A DNA stretch of 52,457 nucleotides from Actinomycetes bacterium. GTDB lineage: Bacteria > Actinomycetota > Acidimicrobiia > Acidimicrobiales > RAAP-2. The DNA lies in the NCBI GenBank assembly GCA_021793515.1, contig JAJYSP010000020.1, forward strand, positions 1-52,457. Reading direction: 5' to 3'. Positions 25,942 through 34,442 of this stretch are shown one piece after another. The stretch's first letter is position 1, and every line of letters starts with the position of its first letter. A model generated the notes under the pieces. It did no database searches, was not told the DNA's origin, and was given only the letters and a program-made list of their open reading frames with translations. The position numbers and the translations under genes are program-made.

Positions 25942-28302
25942 ATGGCCGCACCCCGACACGCGAAGAAGACGCCGGCGCGCGCTGAGTCGACGCGCGGCGC
26001 GAACCGCGCGAAGCGGCCACCTTCGTTGTGGCAGCGTCACGGCCGTGACGTCTGGGTGCTCGTCCTAGTGGTTCTTGGCATCTTGATCGGTCTCGCCGAA
26101 GTGCACGCGCTCGGGCCGTTCGGTCGTTGGCTCGCGAGCGCGGTCGGAGACCTGCTCGGAGTCGGTCGGGTCATCTTGCCACTCGTGCTCATCGGACTCG
26201 GAGTGGCGATCCTCTGGGGCAAGGTCGAGGTCGACAACGCGCGCCTCGGGTGGGGACTCGCCTTGGGCCTCGTCAGCGTGACCGGTCTCGGTGACCTGAT
26301 CGGGGGGCGTCCGTCGACCAGTGCCACGGCGAGCGAACTTGGTCGAGCCGGCGGGTGGCTCGGCGTCGTCGTCGGAGGCGGTCTCGTACGGGGTCTCGGT
26401 GAGGTGGGCGCCGTCGTGGTGTTGTTAGCGGTGTTGGTCGTGGCGGTGATCGTCACCACCGGCGTCGGCTTGCGCACACTGGCGGGGGCGAGCGTGCGCG
26501 CCGTTCGTGTGGTCGCTCGTTCACTCGGTCGGTGGTGGTCCAGTCGGCCGCGCCCCGCCGAGGTCGATGAGCCGGTGGTGCCCCCCGCGCCCGCGAAACC
26601 TCGGCGCACGCGCGCGACGCGCAATGACGAGTTGTCGCCGGCTGAGGACCCCGGCGAGCCCGAGGTCGCACCATGGCCAACGGAGGAATCGACCGACGCT
26701 CGCGACGCCTTAGACGGCAACGGCGATGCGTGGGTGCCCGTCGAGGTGCCCGTCGCGCCCGCGCCCGTGGTCATGCCCGACGCGCACGAGACGTCGTGGA
26801 CGTTGCCGCCACTGTCGCTGCTCACTCGCACGCGCGAGCAACGACAGGACCGGGCGAGCGTGGAGCGCGCTGGCGCCGAGCTCGTCGAGGCCCTCGCGGC
26901 CCACGGCGTCGAGACGGTGCTCGTCGGCTTCACCGTTGGACCAACGGTCACGCGCTTCGAGCTCGAGCTGGGTCCCGGGATCAAGGTCGCCCGACTGACC
27001 GCGCTCAGCCGGGACATCGCCTACGCGATGGCCACCCCGGACGTGCGCATCCTCGCACCGATCCCGGGACGCTCGGCCATCGGCGTCGAAGTGCCGAACC
27101 GCAACCGGACCCTCGTCGCCCTCGGTGACCTACTTGCCACCGACGAGGCGCGCGACGCCCACCATCCCCTCGACGTGCCGATCGGTCGCGACATCGCGGG
27201 CCAGACGGTCATCGTGAACCTCGGCGAGATGCCCCACGTGCTGATCTCGGGGGCGACGGGCGCGGGTAAGAGCTCGTGCATCAATTCACTGGTCACCGCG
27301 CTCGTGATGCGAGCCAACCCCGAACAGGTCCGTCTGCTCCTGATCGATCCCAAGCGAGTCGAGATGGGCCACTACCAGGACCTCCCACACCTACTCGCGC
27401 CGGTGGTGGTCGACCCGAAGAAGGCGGCCGGGGCGTTGGCCTGGGCCGTGAAGGAGATGGAGCGACGCTACGACGTGCTCGCCACCTGCGGTGCGCGTGA
27501 CCTGACCGGCTACAAGCAGATGATCGATCGCGGCGAGCTCGATCCCGGTCCCACGATCGCCGAGGAGGTCGGTGAGGCGATCGAACGAGCGACGGGACTC
27601 GCGTCGGACGCCCTTCGACCCGCCGGGCCCGAGCAGATGCCCTACATCGTCATCGTCGTTGATGAGCTCAACGACCTGATGATGGTGGCCGCGCGCGACG
27701 TGGAGGACTCAGTCGTGCGCATTGCGCAGATGGCCCGCGCGGTTGGCATCCACCTCGTGCTCGCGACCCAAAGGCCGAGCGTCGACGTGATCACGGGCGT
27801 GATCAAAGCGAACGTACCGAGTCGGATGGCCTTTGCCGTGTCGTCGCTCGCCGACAGCCGGGTGATTCTCGACCAGGCCGGCGCCGAGCGGTTGGTGGGC
27901 AAGGGTGACATGCTGCTCGTCACCGCCACCAGCAACATCGCCCGGCGGATCCAGTCGCCGTGGGTGTCCGAGGCCGAGGTCCAGCGGGTCGTCGAGTACT
28001 GGCGCGCCCAAGGTGGTCGACGCGAGACCGTGGTCGCCCTCGACGTGCCCGTCGAGCGCGGGGGGCCCGGCGGTGGCGGCGGGGACGACGACGAGGTACT
28101 TCGTCAGGCTCGCGAACTGGTGATCCGTACACAGTCGGGCTCGACGTCGATGCTCCAGCGCAAGCTGCGCGTGGGCTTCGCGCGGGCCGGTCGACTCATG
28201 GACCAGCTCGAACAAGAGGGCGTGGTCGCCGCGGGTGACGGGTCCAAGGCACGCAAGGTCTTGATCACGCGCGAGGAGTACTTTCCCGACGAAGACCGCT
28301 GA
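25942..28302 (+). CDS. ftsK: DNA translocase FtsK/SpoIIIE
   Basis: FtsK is the septum-anchored, ATP-driven DNA pump that clears chromosome termini at division. The 786 residues start with a basic stretch and four membrane segments (about 30-180). A Pro/Glu/Arg-rich linker follows (about 190-295), then the alpha/beta motor domain with Walker A GATGAGKSS (about 437-445), LLLIDPKRVEMGHY, Walker B IVIVVDELNDLMM and LATQRPSVDVITG. The C-terminal gamma winged helix (SMLQRKLRVGFARAGRLMDQ) recognises KOPS sites. I take ATG 25942; ATG 25936 is in frame two codons upstream, but TAAGTT at 25928-25933 is only 2 bases from it. Confidence 0.97.
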   Translation: MAAPRHAKKTPARAESTRGANRAKRPPSLWQRHGRDVWVLVLVVLGILIGLAEVHALGPFGRWLASAVGDLLGVGRVILPLVLIGLGVAILWGKVEVDNARLGWGLALGLVSVTGLGDLIGGRPSTSATASELGRAGGWLGVVVGGGLVRGLGEVGAVVVLLAVLVVAVIVTTGVGLRTLAGASVRAVRVVARSLGRWWSSRPRPAEVDEPVVPPAPAKPRRTRATRNDELSPAEDPGEPEVAPWPTEESTDARDALDGNGDAWVPVEVPVAPAPVVMPDAHETSWTLPPLSLLTRTREQRQDRASVERAGAELVEALAAHGVETVLVGFTVGPTVTRFELELGPGIKVARLTALSRDIAYAMATPDVRILAPIPGRSAIGVEVPNRNRTLVALGDLLATDEARDAHHPLDVPIGRDIAGQTVIVNLGEMPHVLISGATGAGKSSCINSLVTALVMRANPEQVRLLLIDPKRVEMGHYQDLPHLLAPVVVDPKKAAGALAWAVKEMERRYDVLATCGARDLTGYKQMIDRGELDPGPTIAEEVGEAIERATGLASDALRPAGPEQMPYIVIVVDELNDLMMVAARDVEDSVVRIAQMARAVGIHLVLATQRPSVDVITGVIKANVPSRMAFAVSSLADSRVILDQAGAERLVGKGDMLLVTATSNIARRIQSPWVSEAEVQRVVEYWRAQGGRRETVVALDVPVERGGPGGGGGDDDEVLRQARELVIRTQSGSTSMLQRKLRVGFARAGRLMDQLEQEGVVAAGDGSKARKVLITREEYFPDEDR

Positions 28303-28343
28303 CCCCGGGCCGATCGGTTCATGGCGCGTCGCCCTCGAACGCC

Positions 28344-28349
28344 TACGCT
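28344..28349 (+). promoter_or_regulatory. -10 element for probable leaderless thrB transcript
   Basis: TACGCT ends 6 bases before the thrB ATG, with no ribosome binding site between. Confidence 0.5.
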
Positions 28350-28355
28350 GATTCC

Positions 28356-29201
28356 ATGATCGCGCGGGTGCCGGCCAGTTCGGCGAACTTGGGACCGGGC
28401 TTTGACACCTTGGCGGTGGCGCTTAACCGCTACGTCGAGGTCGAGGTGCGTGACGCCGACGAGTTCTCCATCGTCACCAGTGGTTATGGCGCCGGTCGCT
28501 TCGACGACGAAGGTCATCTTGGGGCCCGGGTCGCGGCGTCGGTGCTCGGACACCAGCGCTTCGCCATCCGCGTCGACTCGCAGATTCCGCTCTCGCGCGG
28601 CCTCGGCTCCTCGGCGTCGTTGGCGCTCGCGGCCGCCGCGGCGGCGGGGGCGAGCGATGCGCTCGCAATCGCGGTCGCAATCGACGGACACGCCGAAAAC
28701 GCGGCTGCGTCGTGGCGCGGCGGACTGGTCGTGGCGGGCGAGCGCGACGGGACCGTCGCGGTGGCCGACCTCGCGCTCGACGACGTGTGGCGCTTTGTAG
28801 TGGTGATCCCCGAGGTCGAACTCGCGACGGCCGACGCACGTCGGGTCCTACCCGACCAGGTCCCGTTCGCCGACGCGGTGGCGAACCTGACCTCGCTGGG
28901 GCTCTTAATCGCTGGACTCGCGGACCACCGCGCCTTCACGCCGTGGGCGATGGACGATCGTCTGCACCAGCGCTACCGGTCCGCGTTGTTGCCCATCGCC
29001 GACCCGATGCTCAAGGCACTGCGCGACGCCGGTGCGCACGGGGCCTGTTGGTCGGGTGCCGGTTCGACGATGCTCGGCCTGGCGACCGTGGATGCGGCGG
29101 ACGCCGTGGCCGAGGGCGCGCGGCGGACCCTGGCGGACCACGGGGTGGCGGGTTCGGTGGCAATCCTCGAGGCCGACCGGATCGGAGCGGTCGTCTCTTG
29201 A
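28356..29201 (+). CDS. thrB: Homoserine kinase
   Basis: ThrB phosphorylates homoserine on the way to threonine. The 281-residue GHMP kinase shows the N-terminal PASSANLGPGFDTLAVAL motif (about 5-22), the ATP loop SRGLGSSASLALA (about 80-92), SWRGGLVVAG and the C-terminal GACWSGAGSTMLGL glycine-rich motif. thrA/hom and thrC are not in the window. The stop overlaps the TTG start of a RhtA-like exporter gene, which suggests that threonine or homoserine synthesis and export are linked. Confidence 0.95.
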   Translation: MIARVPASSANLGPGFDTLAVALNRYVEVEVRDADEFSIVTSGYGAGRFDDEGHLGARVAASVLGHQRFAIRVDSQIPLSRGLGSSASLALAAAAAAGASDALAIAVAIDGHAENAAASWRGGLVVAGERDGTVAVADLALDDVWRFVVVIPEVELATADARRVLPDQVPFADAVANLTSLGLLIAGLADHRAFTPWAMDDRLHQRYRSALLPIADPMLKALRDAGAHGACWSGAGSTMLGLATVDAADAVAEGARRTLADHGVAGSVAILEADRIGAVVS

Positions 29202-30070
29202 CGTCGTCGTTGGCGCGCCGGCGAACCCTCGCCGGTGTCGCATTCCTCCTGGCGGGAACGACCACGATCCAGTGGTCGGCGGCCCTGGTCATGCCGGTCT
29301 TCCTACGGATCGGCCCGTCCGCGTCGAGCGCGTGGCGCTTCTTCTTTGGCGCGGTGGCCCTGCTCGCGGTGTCACGGCCGCGGGTCCGAGCCTGGACGAA
29401 GCATCAGTGGGTGGGGGCGGCCGCGCTCGGTGCGTCGACGGCCTTCATGGGCTTTTGCTTCTATCAGTCGATCGCGCGGATCCCGCTCGGTACGGCCGTC
29501 GCGATCGAGTACCTGGGTCCGTTCCTCGTGGCCGCCCTCTCGAAACGGTCACTACGCCACTACGCGTTCGTCGCGCTGGCGGGGGCGGGGGTGGTGGCGC
29601 TCGCGCGACCGGGCGGCGGCGTGACGCTGCTCGGCGTGCTCTTCGCCCTCGGGTCGGGCGCCGGCTGGGCCGGCTACGCCTTCGCGTCGCACCGCGTGGG
29701 TGGCTCGATCGAGGGTTTCGGTGGACTCGCCGTGGCCATGTCGATCGCGGCGTTGGTGACCGCCCCCTTCGCCTTTACGTCGGCCCACGTGCTCGTCGCG
29801 CGACCGTGGCTCGGCGGGCGTATGGCGTTGGTGGGTGTCGCGGCGATCGGGCTGGGCTTCGGGATGGAGATGCAGGCGCTACGCCGGATAAAACCGAGCG
29901 TCGTGAGCGTGCTCATCGCACTCGATCCAGCGATCGCGTTCCTGATGGGCTGGTTGTTCATCGGCCAGGGCGTGTCGGTGACCGACCTCGTTGGACTCGC
30001 CTGCGTCGTGGGGGCCGGTGTCGGGGTGACCTACGACGTCACCCGGGGCGTCGTTCCGGTCGCTCAGTAG
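29198..30070 (+). CDS. EamA-family (RhtA-like) amino-acid exporter
   Basis: The 290-residue protein has ten predicted membrane segments in two EamA repeats. The first repeat has a PLGTAVAIEYLGPFLVA motif (about residues 93-109). The second ends in ALDPAIAFLMGWLFIGQ (about 240-256). Both resemble RhtA, the threonine/homoserine exporter. I choose the TTG at 29198, which overlaps the thrB stop TGA and gives a short basic N-terminus before the first helix; longer frames only cover thrB out of phase. Coupling to thrB supports a threonine or homoserine substrate, but other small metabolites are possible. Confidence 0.85.
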   Translation: MTSSLARRRTLAGVAFLLAGTTTIQWSAALVMPVFLRIGPSASSAWRFFFGAVALLAVSRPRVRAWTKHQWVGAAALGASTAFMGFCFYQSIARIPLGTAVAIEYLGPFLVAALSKRSLRHYAFVALAGAGVVALARPGGGVTLLGVLFALGSGAGWAGYAFASHRVGGSIEGFGGLAVAMSIAALVTAPFAFTSAHVLVARPWLGGRMALVGVAAIGLGFGMEMQALRRIKPSVVSVLIALDPAIAFLMGWLFIGQGVSVTDLVGLACVVGAGVGVTYDVTRGVVPVAQ

Positions 30071-30073
30071 GCT
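30068..30073 (+). promoter_or_regulatory. -10 element for probable leaderless miaB transcript
   Basis: TAGGCT ends 7 bases before the miaB GTG; its TAG is the stop codon of the exporter gene. There is no ribosome binding site in the 10-base gap. Confidence 0.45.
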
Positions 30074-30080
30074 GGACGGC

Positions 30081-31472
30081 GTGTCAACGCCGCGCACCTT
30101 CGCCATTCGCACCTTCGGTTGCCAGATGAACGAGCACGACTCGGAGCGCCTAGCCGGCCTGTTAGTCAACGAGGGGCTGGCGCCGGCCACGAGCGAGGCC
30201 GAGGCGGACGTGGTGATCTTCAACACCTGCACGATCCGTGAGAACGCCGACCTCAAGCTCTACAGCGCGCTGGGGCACTTGAAGGCCGCCAAGGCCGCAC
30301 GGCCGTCGATGCAGATTGCCGTGGGCGGCTGCATGGCCCAGCACGAACGGGGCCGGATCCTCGAACGAGCCGGGTGGGTGGACGTCGTCTTTGGCACCCA
30401 CAACCTGAACGAGGCGCCGGCGCTCTTGCGTCGTGCCCAAGTAGAGGGTCCGATCGTGGACGTCGCCGACGCACCTGACCCCGTGGTCACCCGCGACATG
30501 GCCCCGGCGTTAAGCGCGGTGCGCGAGCTCCCGTGGGCGGCGTGGATGACGATCCAGACGGGCTGTGACAACTCGTGCAGCTACTGCATCGTGCCCGACG
30601 TGCGCGGCGGCGAGATCAGCCGGCCGTTGGCGGACCTCGTGGCCGAAGCGCGGATGCTGGCGGCGTCGGGGGTCACCGAGATCACGGTGCTCGGTCAGAA
30701 CGTGAACTCCTACGGCCGGGACCTGACCAAGCGTCGACCACTCTTCGCCGACCTGCTGCGAGCGCTCGGCGAAGTCGAGGGCGTCGAGCGGATCCGATTC
30801 ACGAGTCCCCACCCGAAGGACCTCCGGCCCGAGACGATTGCGGCCATGGCCGAGACGGCGTCGGTGTGTCCCCAGCTCCACCTCCCACTGCAGTCGGGAT
30901 CGAACCGCGTCCTGGCCGCGATGCGCCGGGGTTATACCGCTGAGCGCTACCTCGAGCGACTGGCCGCGGCGCGCGCGTCCATCGCGGACCTGGCGGTTAC
31001 GACCGACCTGATCGTCGGCTACCCCGGTGAGAGCGACGAGGACTTTGAGGCCACGCTCGCGGTGGCGGCCGAGGCGAACTACGACTCGGCCTACACGTTC
31101 ATCTACTCGCCGCGCGAGGGGACCAGAGCCGCCGCGATGGTCGACGAGTTCGTCCCCGATGAAGTCATCAAAGACCGGTTCGAGCGGTTGAAGCACGTGC
31201 TGGACCGTTCGGCGCTGGGTGCGCACGTCGCGCGCGAGGGCCGCCTCGAGGAGGTCTTGCTCGAGGGTCCGTCGCGCCGGTCGCAGCACCGGTGGTCGGG
31301 ACGTACCCGACAGGGCAAACTCGTGCACGTCGACACCGAGGCGCAGCTGCGACCTGGCGCGCTCGTCGAGGTGTACGTCGATCACGGCGCGCCGTACCAC
31401 CTGATGGGTCACGTCACCCGGGTCATCCGACCTCCGCGTCACAAGGTGCGCATCGCCCTCAGCGTCTCGTGA
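30081..31472 (+). CDS. miaB: tRNA-2-methylthio-N6-dimethylallyladenosine synthase
   Basis: MiaB is the radical-SAM methylthiotransferase that adds a methylthio group to i6A37 of tRNAs. The 463 residues have the N-terminal UPF0004 domain with three cluster cysteines (TFGCQMNEHDS, FNTCTIRENAD, GGCMAQ). The radical-SAM motif CDNSCSYCIVP follows (about 158-168), then LGQNVNSYGRD, PLQSGSNRVLAAMRRGYT and a C-terminal TRAM domain (about 395-460). GTG 30081 starts right at the conserved N-terminus. miaA follows with a 4-base overlap, so the isopentenylation enzyme and its successor enzyme are made together. Confidence 0.97.
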   Translation: MSTPRTFAIRTFGCQMNEHDSERLAGLLVNEGLAPATSEAEADVVIFNTCTIRENADLKLYSALGHLKAAKAARPSMQIAVGGCMAQHERGRILERAGWVDVVFGTHNLNEAPALLRRAQVEGPIVDVADAPDPVVTRDMAPALSAVRELPWAAWMTIQTGCDNSCSYCIVPDVRGGEISRPLADLVAEARMLAASGVTEITVLGQNVNSYGRDLTKRRPLFADLLRALGEVEGVERIRFTSPHPKDLRPETIAAMAETASVCPQLHLPLQSGSNRVLAAMRRGYTAERYLERLAAARASIADLAVTTDLIVGYPGESDEDFEATLAVAAEANYDSAYTFIYSPREGTRAAAMVDEFVPDEVIKDRFERLKHVLDRSALGAHVAREGRLEEVLLEGPSRRSQHRWSGRTRQGKLVHVDTEAQLRPGALVEVYVDHGAPYHLMGHVTRVIRPPRHKVRIALSVS

Positions 31473-32401
31473 ACCGGGTCGCGGTCGCCCTCGTGGGCGC
31501 TACCGCGTCGGGCAAGTCAGCCCTCGCGCACGCGCTTGCCCGTCGCGAACCCGATCGGGCCATCGTCGCCGTTGACGCGATGACCGTCTATCGCGGCATG
31601 GACATCGGTACGGCCAAGCCCACGCCAGCCGAGCGGCGCGAGGTGCCCTACTACCTACTGGACCTCGTCGAACCTGATGAGGATTTCACCGTCGCGATGT
31701 TCCAACGTGCCGCCCGCGAGGCGACGACCGATGTCTGGTCCAGGGGCGGTCGGGCCATCTACGTCGGCGGCACCGGTCTCTACGGGCGAGCTGTGCTCGA
31801 CGACTACCGGATCCCCGGTCAGTACCCCGAGGTGCGTCGAGCCCTCGAGGCACGATGGGCGGCCGGCGAGGCGTTGCACGAGGAGCTCGTTCGGCGCGAT
31901 CCCGTTGCGGCGGCACGCATGGAACCGACCAACGCGCGGCGGGTGATCCGCGCACTCGAGGTCACGCTCGGCAGTGGCCGCCCATTCTCCTCGTTCGGGC
32001 CGGGCGTGGCGCAGTACGGACGGGTTCGCGTGGTCCAGGTCGGGTTGCGAGTCGCCATGGACGAGCTCGACCGGCGCATCGAGGCACGATTCCATCAGTG
32101 GTTGGATGAGGGGTTGCTCGACGAGGTCCGCCGGCTCGCCGCTCGACCCGGTGGGGTGGGGCGCACGGCCCGCCAGGCCGTCGGCTATCGGGAGTTGCTG
32201 GCGCACGTCGAAGATGGGGTCGGCCTCGAGCAGTGCGTGCGCGAGGCGATCACCCACAGCCGCCGATTGGCGCGGCGCCAGCGCTCGTGGTTCGAGCGCG
32301 ATCCACGCGTCGAGTGGTTCGAGAGCCCCGAGGCGGCCCTAGCGCGCATGGAACACGTGCTGAACGGCCCCGACGGCTTCGTGCGAGAATGGGACCAGTG
32401 A
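31469..32401 (+). CDS. miaA: tRNA dimethylallyltransferase
   Basis: MiaA transfers the dimethylallyl group to A37 of tRNAs reading U-starting codons, making the substrate of MiaB. The 310 residues open with the P-loop LVGATASGKSALAHAL (about 8-23). DAMTVYRGMDIGTAKPTPAE and YVGGTGLYGRAVLDD follow, then the C-terminal TARQAVGYREL and RRLARRQRSWFERD motifs. GTG 31469 overlaps the miaB stop and places the P-loop at the usual distance from the start; upstream in-frame sequence duplicates miaB out of phase. Confidence 0.97.
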   Translation: MNRVAVALVGATASGKSALAHALARREPDRAIVAVDAMTVYRGMDIGTAKPTPAERREVPYYLLDLVEPDEDFTVAMFQRAAREATTDVWSRGGRAIYVGGTGLYGRAVLDDYRIPGQYPEVRRALEARWAAGEALHEELVRRDPVAAARMEPTNARRVIRALEVTLGSGRPFSSFGPGVAQYGRVRVVQVGLRVAMDELDRRIEARFHQWLDEGLLDEVRRLAARPGGVGRTARQAVGYRELLAHVEDGVGLEQCVREAITHSRRLARRQRSWFERDPRVEWFESPEAALARMEHVLNGPDGFVREWDQ

Positions 32402-33165
32402 CACTTCGCTATCTTCAAAAATGGCACGGCGCCGGCAACGACTTCCTGGTCGAGGTGATCGAGCACGGCACGGCACCCTGGTGGGACGAGGACCAGGTGC
32501 GCGCGGTGTGCGACCGCGCCACCGGTGTCGGCGCCGACGGTCTGCTGCTCGCCACAGTCGGCTCCGAGGTGACGATGGTGCTCTACAACGCCGACGGGAG
32601 TCGCGCCGAGATGTCGGGCAACGGTATCCGGTGCCTCGCCGCGGCCGTGCGGCGCTCGACGCGCGGCACGTGGGACGGCCTGGACGTCGTGACCGACGCC
32701 GGGTTGCGACACGTCACGTTGACCGGCGACCGTGATGGCGGGACCGGCAGTGTTGCGATGGGCGAGGTCCACGTCGGAACTGGCCCCACGGGGACGTTGG
32801 GAGTCGCCTCGGTCGGCAACCCGCACGTCGTGGTCGCCGACGACCCGACGTGGAGCGTCGAGGACCGGACGAAGTTCGCCCAGGCGTGGTCCGACGCAGT
32901 CGGCGGGGCCAATGTCGAGTTCATCACGCCCGTGAGCGCGGACCGGATCGAGCTGCGCGTCTTCGAGCGCGGTGTCGGTTGGACGCTGGCGTGTGGCACC
33001 GGCAGTTGTGCGGTCGCCGCGGTGGCGCGATTGCACGGACTCGCCGGCGACGTGGTCACCGTCGCCAATCCCGGCGGCGACCTCACGGTTCGCCTAGACG
33101 GCGATCGGGCGACCCTGAGCGGTCCGGTCCAGTTCGTCGCCAACGTCGAGTGGCTCGCGACTTGA
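32398..33165 (+). CDS. dapF: Diaminopimelate epimerase with Ser in place of one catalytic Cys
   Basis: DapF interconverts LL- and meso-diaminopimelate by a two-base mechanism. The 255-residue product has the KWHGAGNDF start, the first active-site loop NADGSRAEMSGNGIRC (about 64-79) and the second loop ACGTGSCAVAAV with Cys199. In well-studied enzymes the first loop carries a catalytic Cys just before GNG (QCGNG or MCGNG); here the codon at residue 73 is TCG, Ser. Fold and context (lysine genes, hflX) support DapF. The Ser variant may be a natural subclass with altered catalysis. GTG 32398 overlaps the miaA stop. Confidence 0.92.
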   Translation: MTLRYLQKWHGAGNDFLVEVIEHGTAPWWDEDQVRAVCDRATGVGADGLLLATVGSEVTMVLYNADGSRAEMSGNGIRCLAAAVRRSTRGTWDGLDVVTDAGLRHVTLTGDRDGGTGSVAMGEVHVGTGPTGTLGVASVGNPHVVVADDPTWSVEDRTKFAQAWSDAVGGANVEFITPVSADRIELRVFERGVGWTLACGTGSCAVAAVARLHGLAGDVVTVANPGGDLTVRLDGDRATLSGPVQFVANVEWLAT

Positions 33166-34442
33166 CCTACATCCCCTCGACCCTGATCGATCGGACCTTC
33201 CGCGAGCGCATCGTGCTCGTGGGCGTGCAGTTCCCGGGCGTCACCGCTGATGAGTTAGAACGGCAGTTGGACGAGTTGGCGCTGCTCGTGGACACTGCCG
33301 GAGCCGACGTGGTCGCGCGAATCGTCCAGCGCCGCGACGCCCCCGACCCCGCGACGTTCCTCGGATCGGGCAAGGTCGACGAGCTGCGTGAAATCTGTCT
33401 CGCGCTCGACTCAGACACGGTCGTCTTCGAGCACGCGCTCTCGCCGGCCCAGCAGCGAAACCTCGAGAAGATCCTCGGTCGCACCGCGATCGACCGCACC
33501 GCGGTCATCCTGGACATCTTCGCCCAGAACGCCCGTACCCCCGAGGGCAAGGCCCAGGTCGAACTCGCGTTGCTCCAGTACCGCTTGCCGCGACTGCGCC
33601 GTGCGGGGGGCTCGTTGTCCCAGCAGGCCGGTGGCATCGGCACACGTGGCCCCGGCGAGACCCAGCTCGAGGTCGACCGCCGACGACTCGTGCATCGGAT
33701 CCACCGAATCCGTGAGGAACTCAAGGAGATCGACCGCACGCGCGGCGTCCAGCGCCAGGGGCGTGACCGCGGGCGTCACCGTGAGTTGACCCTGGTCGGC
33801 TACACCAACGCCGGCAAGTCGTCGATGCTCAACGCGCTCACCGACGCCGGGGTGGGCGTAGAGGACCGGCTGTTCGCGACCCTCGACCCACGCACCCGTC
33901 AGCGACAACTTCCCGGCGGAGAGACCGTGCTCGTCACCGACACCGTCGGGTTCATCTCGAACCTGCCCCACGAGTTGGTCGAGGCCTTCATGAGTACGCT
34001 TCGCTCGGTGCAGCTGGCGGACCTACTGGTCCACGTCGTGGACGCCGCGAGTGAGAACGCCGAGGAGCAGATCGCCGCCGTACACGAGGTGCTCGGCACG
34101 ATCGGCGCCGATCACGTCCCCGAACTCCTGGTCTTTAACAAGGCCGACGTCCCGGGCTCTCGGGCCCGCGACCTCGCCAAGCTCTACCCGGGCAGCGTCT
34201 TCGTCTCGGCCCTGACCGGCGAAAACCTCGACGCGGTCGTCGCGGCGGTCGGCGAGCGCCTTCGCATCGAGGACCGCACCATCACCGTGCGCTTCCCACT
34301 CGACCGTGGCGACCTCGTCGCAGCGGCGCACCGTGAGGGCGATGTGCTCGAGACGACGGTCGAAGACGACGCGATGGTCATGCGCATCGCCCTTGACCCA
34401 GTGGGGGCGGCGCGCTTCGATCAGTGGCGGGTCGCCCCATGA
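33162..34442 (+). CDS. hflX: Ribosome-associated GTPase HflX
   Basis: HflX splits stalled or stressed 70S ribosomes. The 426 residues include the N-terminal domain (VLVGVQFPG, ASRNPDPATFLGSGK-like DPATFLGSGKVDEL), the hallmark GGIGTRGPGETQLEVDRRRL and a coiled helix. The G domain follows with GYTNAGKSS (about 213-221), the G3 motif DTVGFISNLP, NKAD and a SAL motif, plus a C-terminal domain. The TTG at 33162 overlaps the dapF stop and fits the expected N-terminal length. The stop overlaps the start of the dapC region. Confidence 0.95.
   Translation: MTYIPSTLIDRTFRERIVLVGVQFPGVTADELERQLDELALLVDTAGADVVARIVQRRDAPDPATFLGSGKVDELREICLALDSDTVVFEHALSPAQQRNLEKILGRTAIDRTAVILDIFAQNARTPEGKAQVELALLQYRLPRLRRAGGSLSQQAGGIGTRGPGETQLEVDRRRLVHRIHRIREELKEIDRTRGVQRQGRDRGRHRELTLVGYTNAGKSSMLNALTDAGVGVEDRLFATLDPRTRQRQLPGGETVLVTDTVGFISNLPHELVEAFMSTLRSVQLADLLVHVVDAASENAEEQIAAVHEVLGTIGADHVPELLVFNKADVPGSRARDLAKLYPGSVFVSALTGENLDAVVAAVGERLRIEDRTITVRFPLDRGDLVAAAHREGDVLETTVEDDAMVMRIALDPVGAARFDQWRVAP

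Noticed and set aside
26037-27017. 326-codon minus-strand open frame inside ftsK
   Set aside because: It is a Ser/Thr/Arg/Pro-rich antisense shadow with no ribosome binding site and no recognisable domain.
30510-31442. 310-codon minus-strand open frame inside miaB
   Set aside because: It is complementary to conserved radical-SAM coding sequence and its product is low-complexity Arg/Val/Glu.
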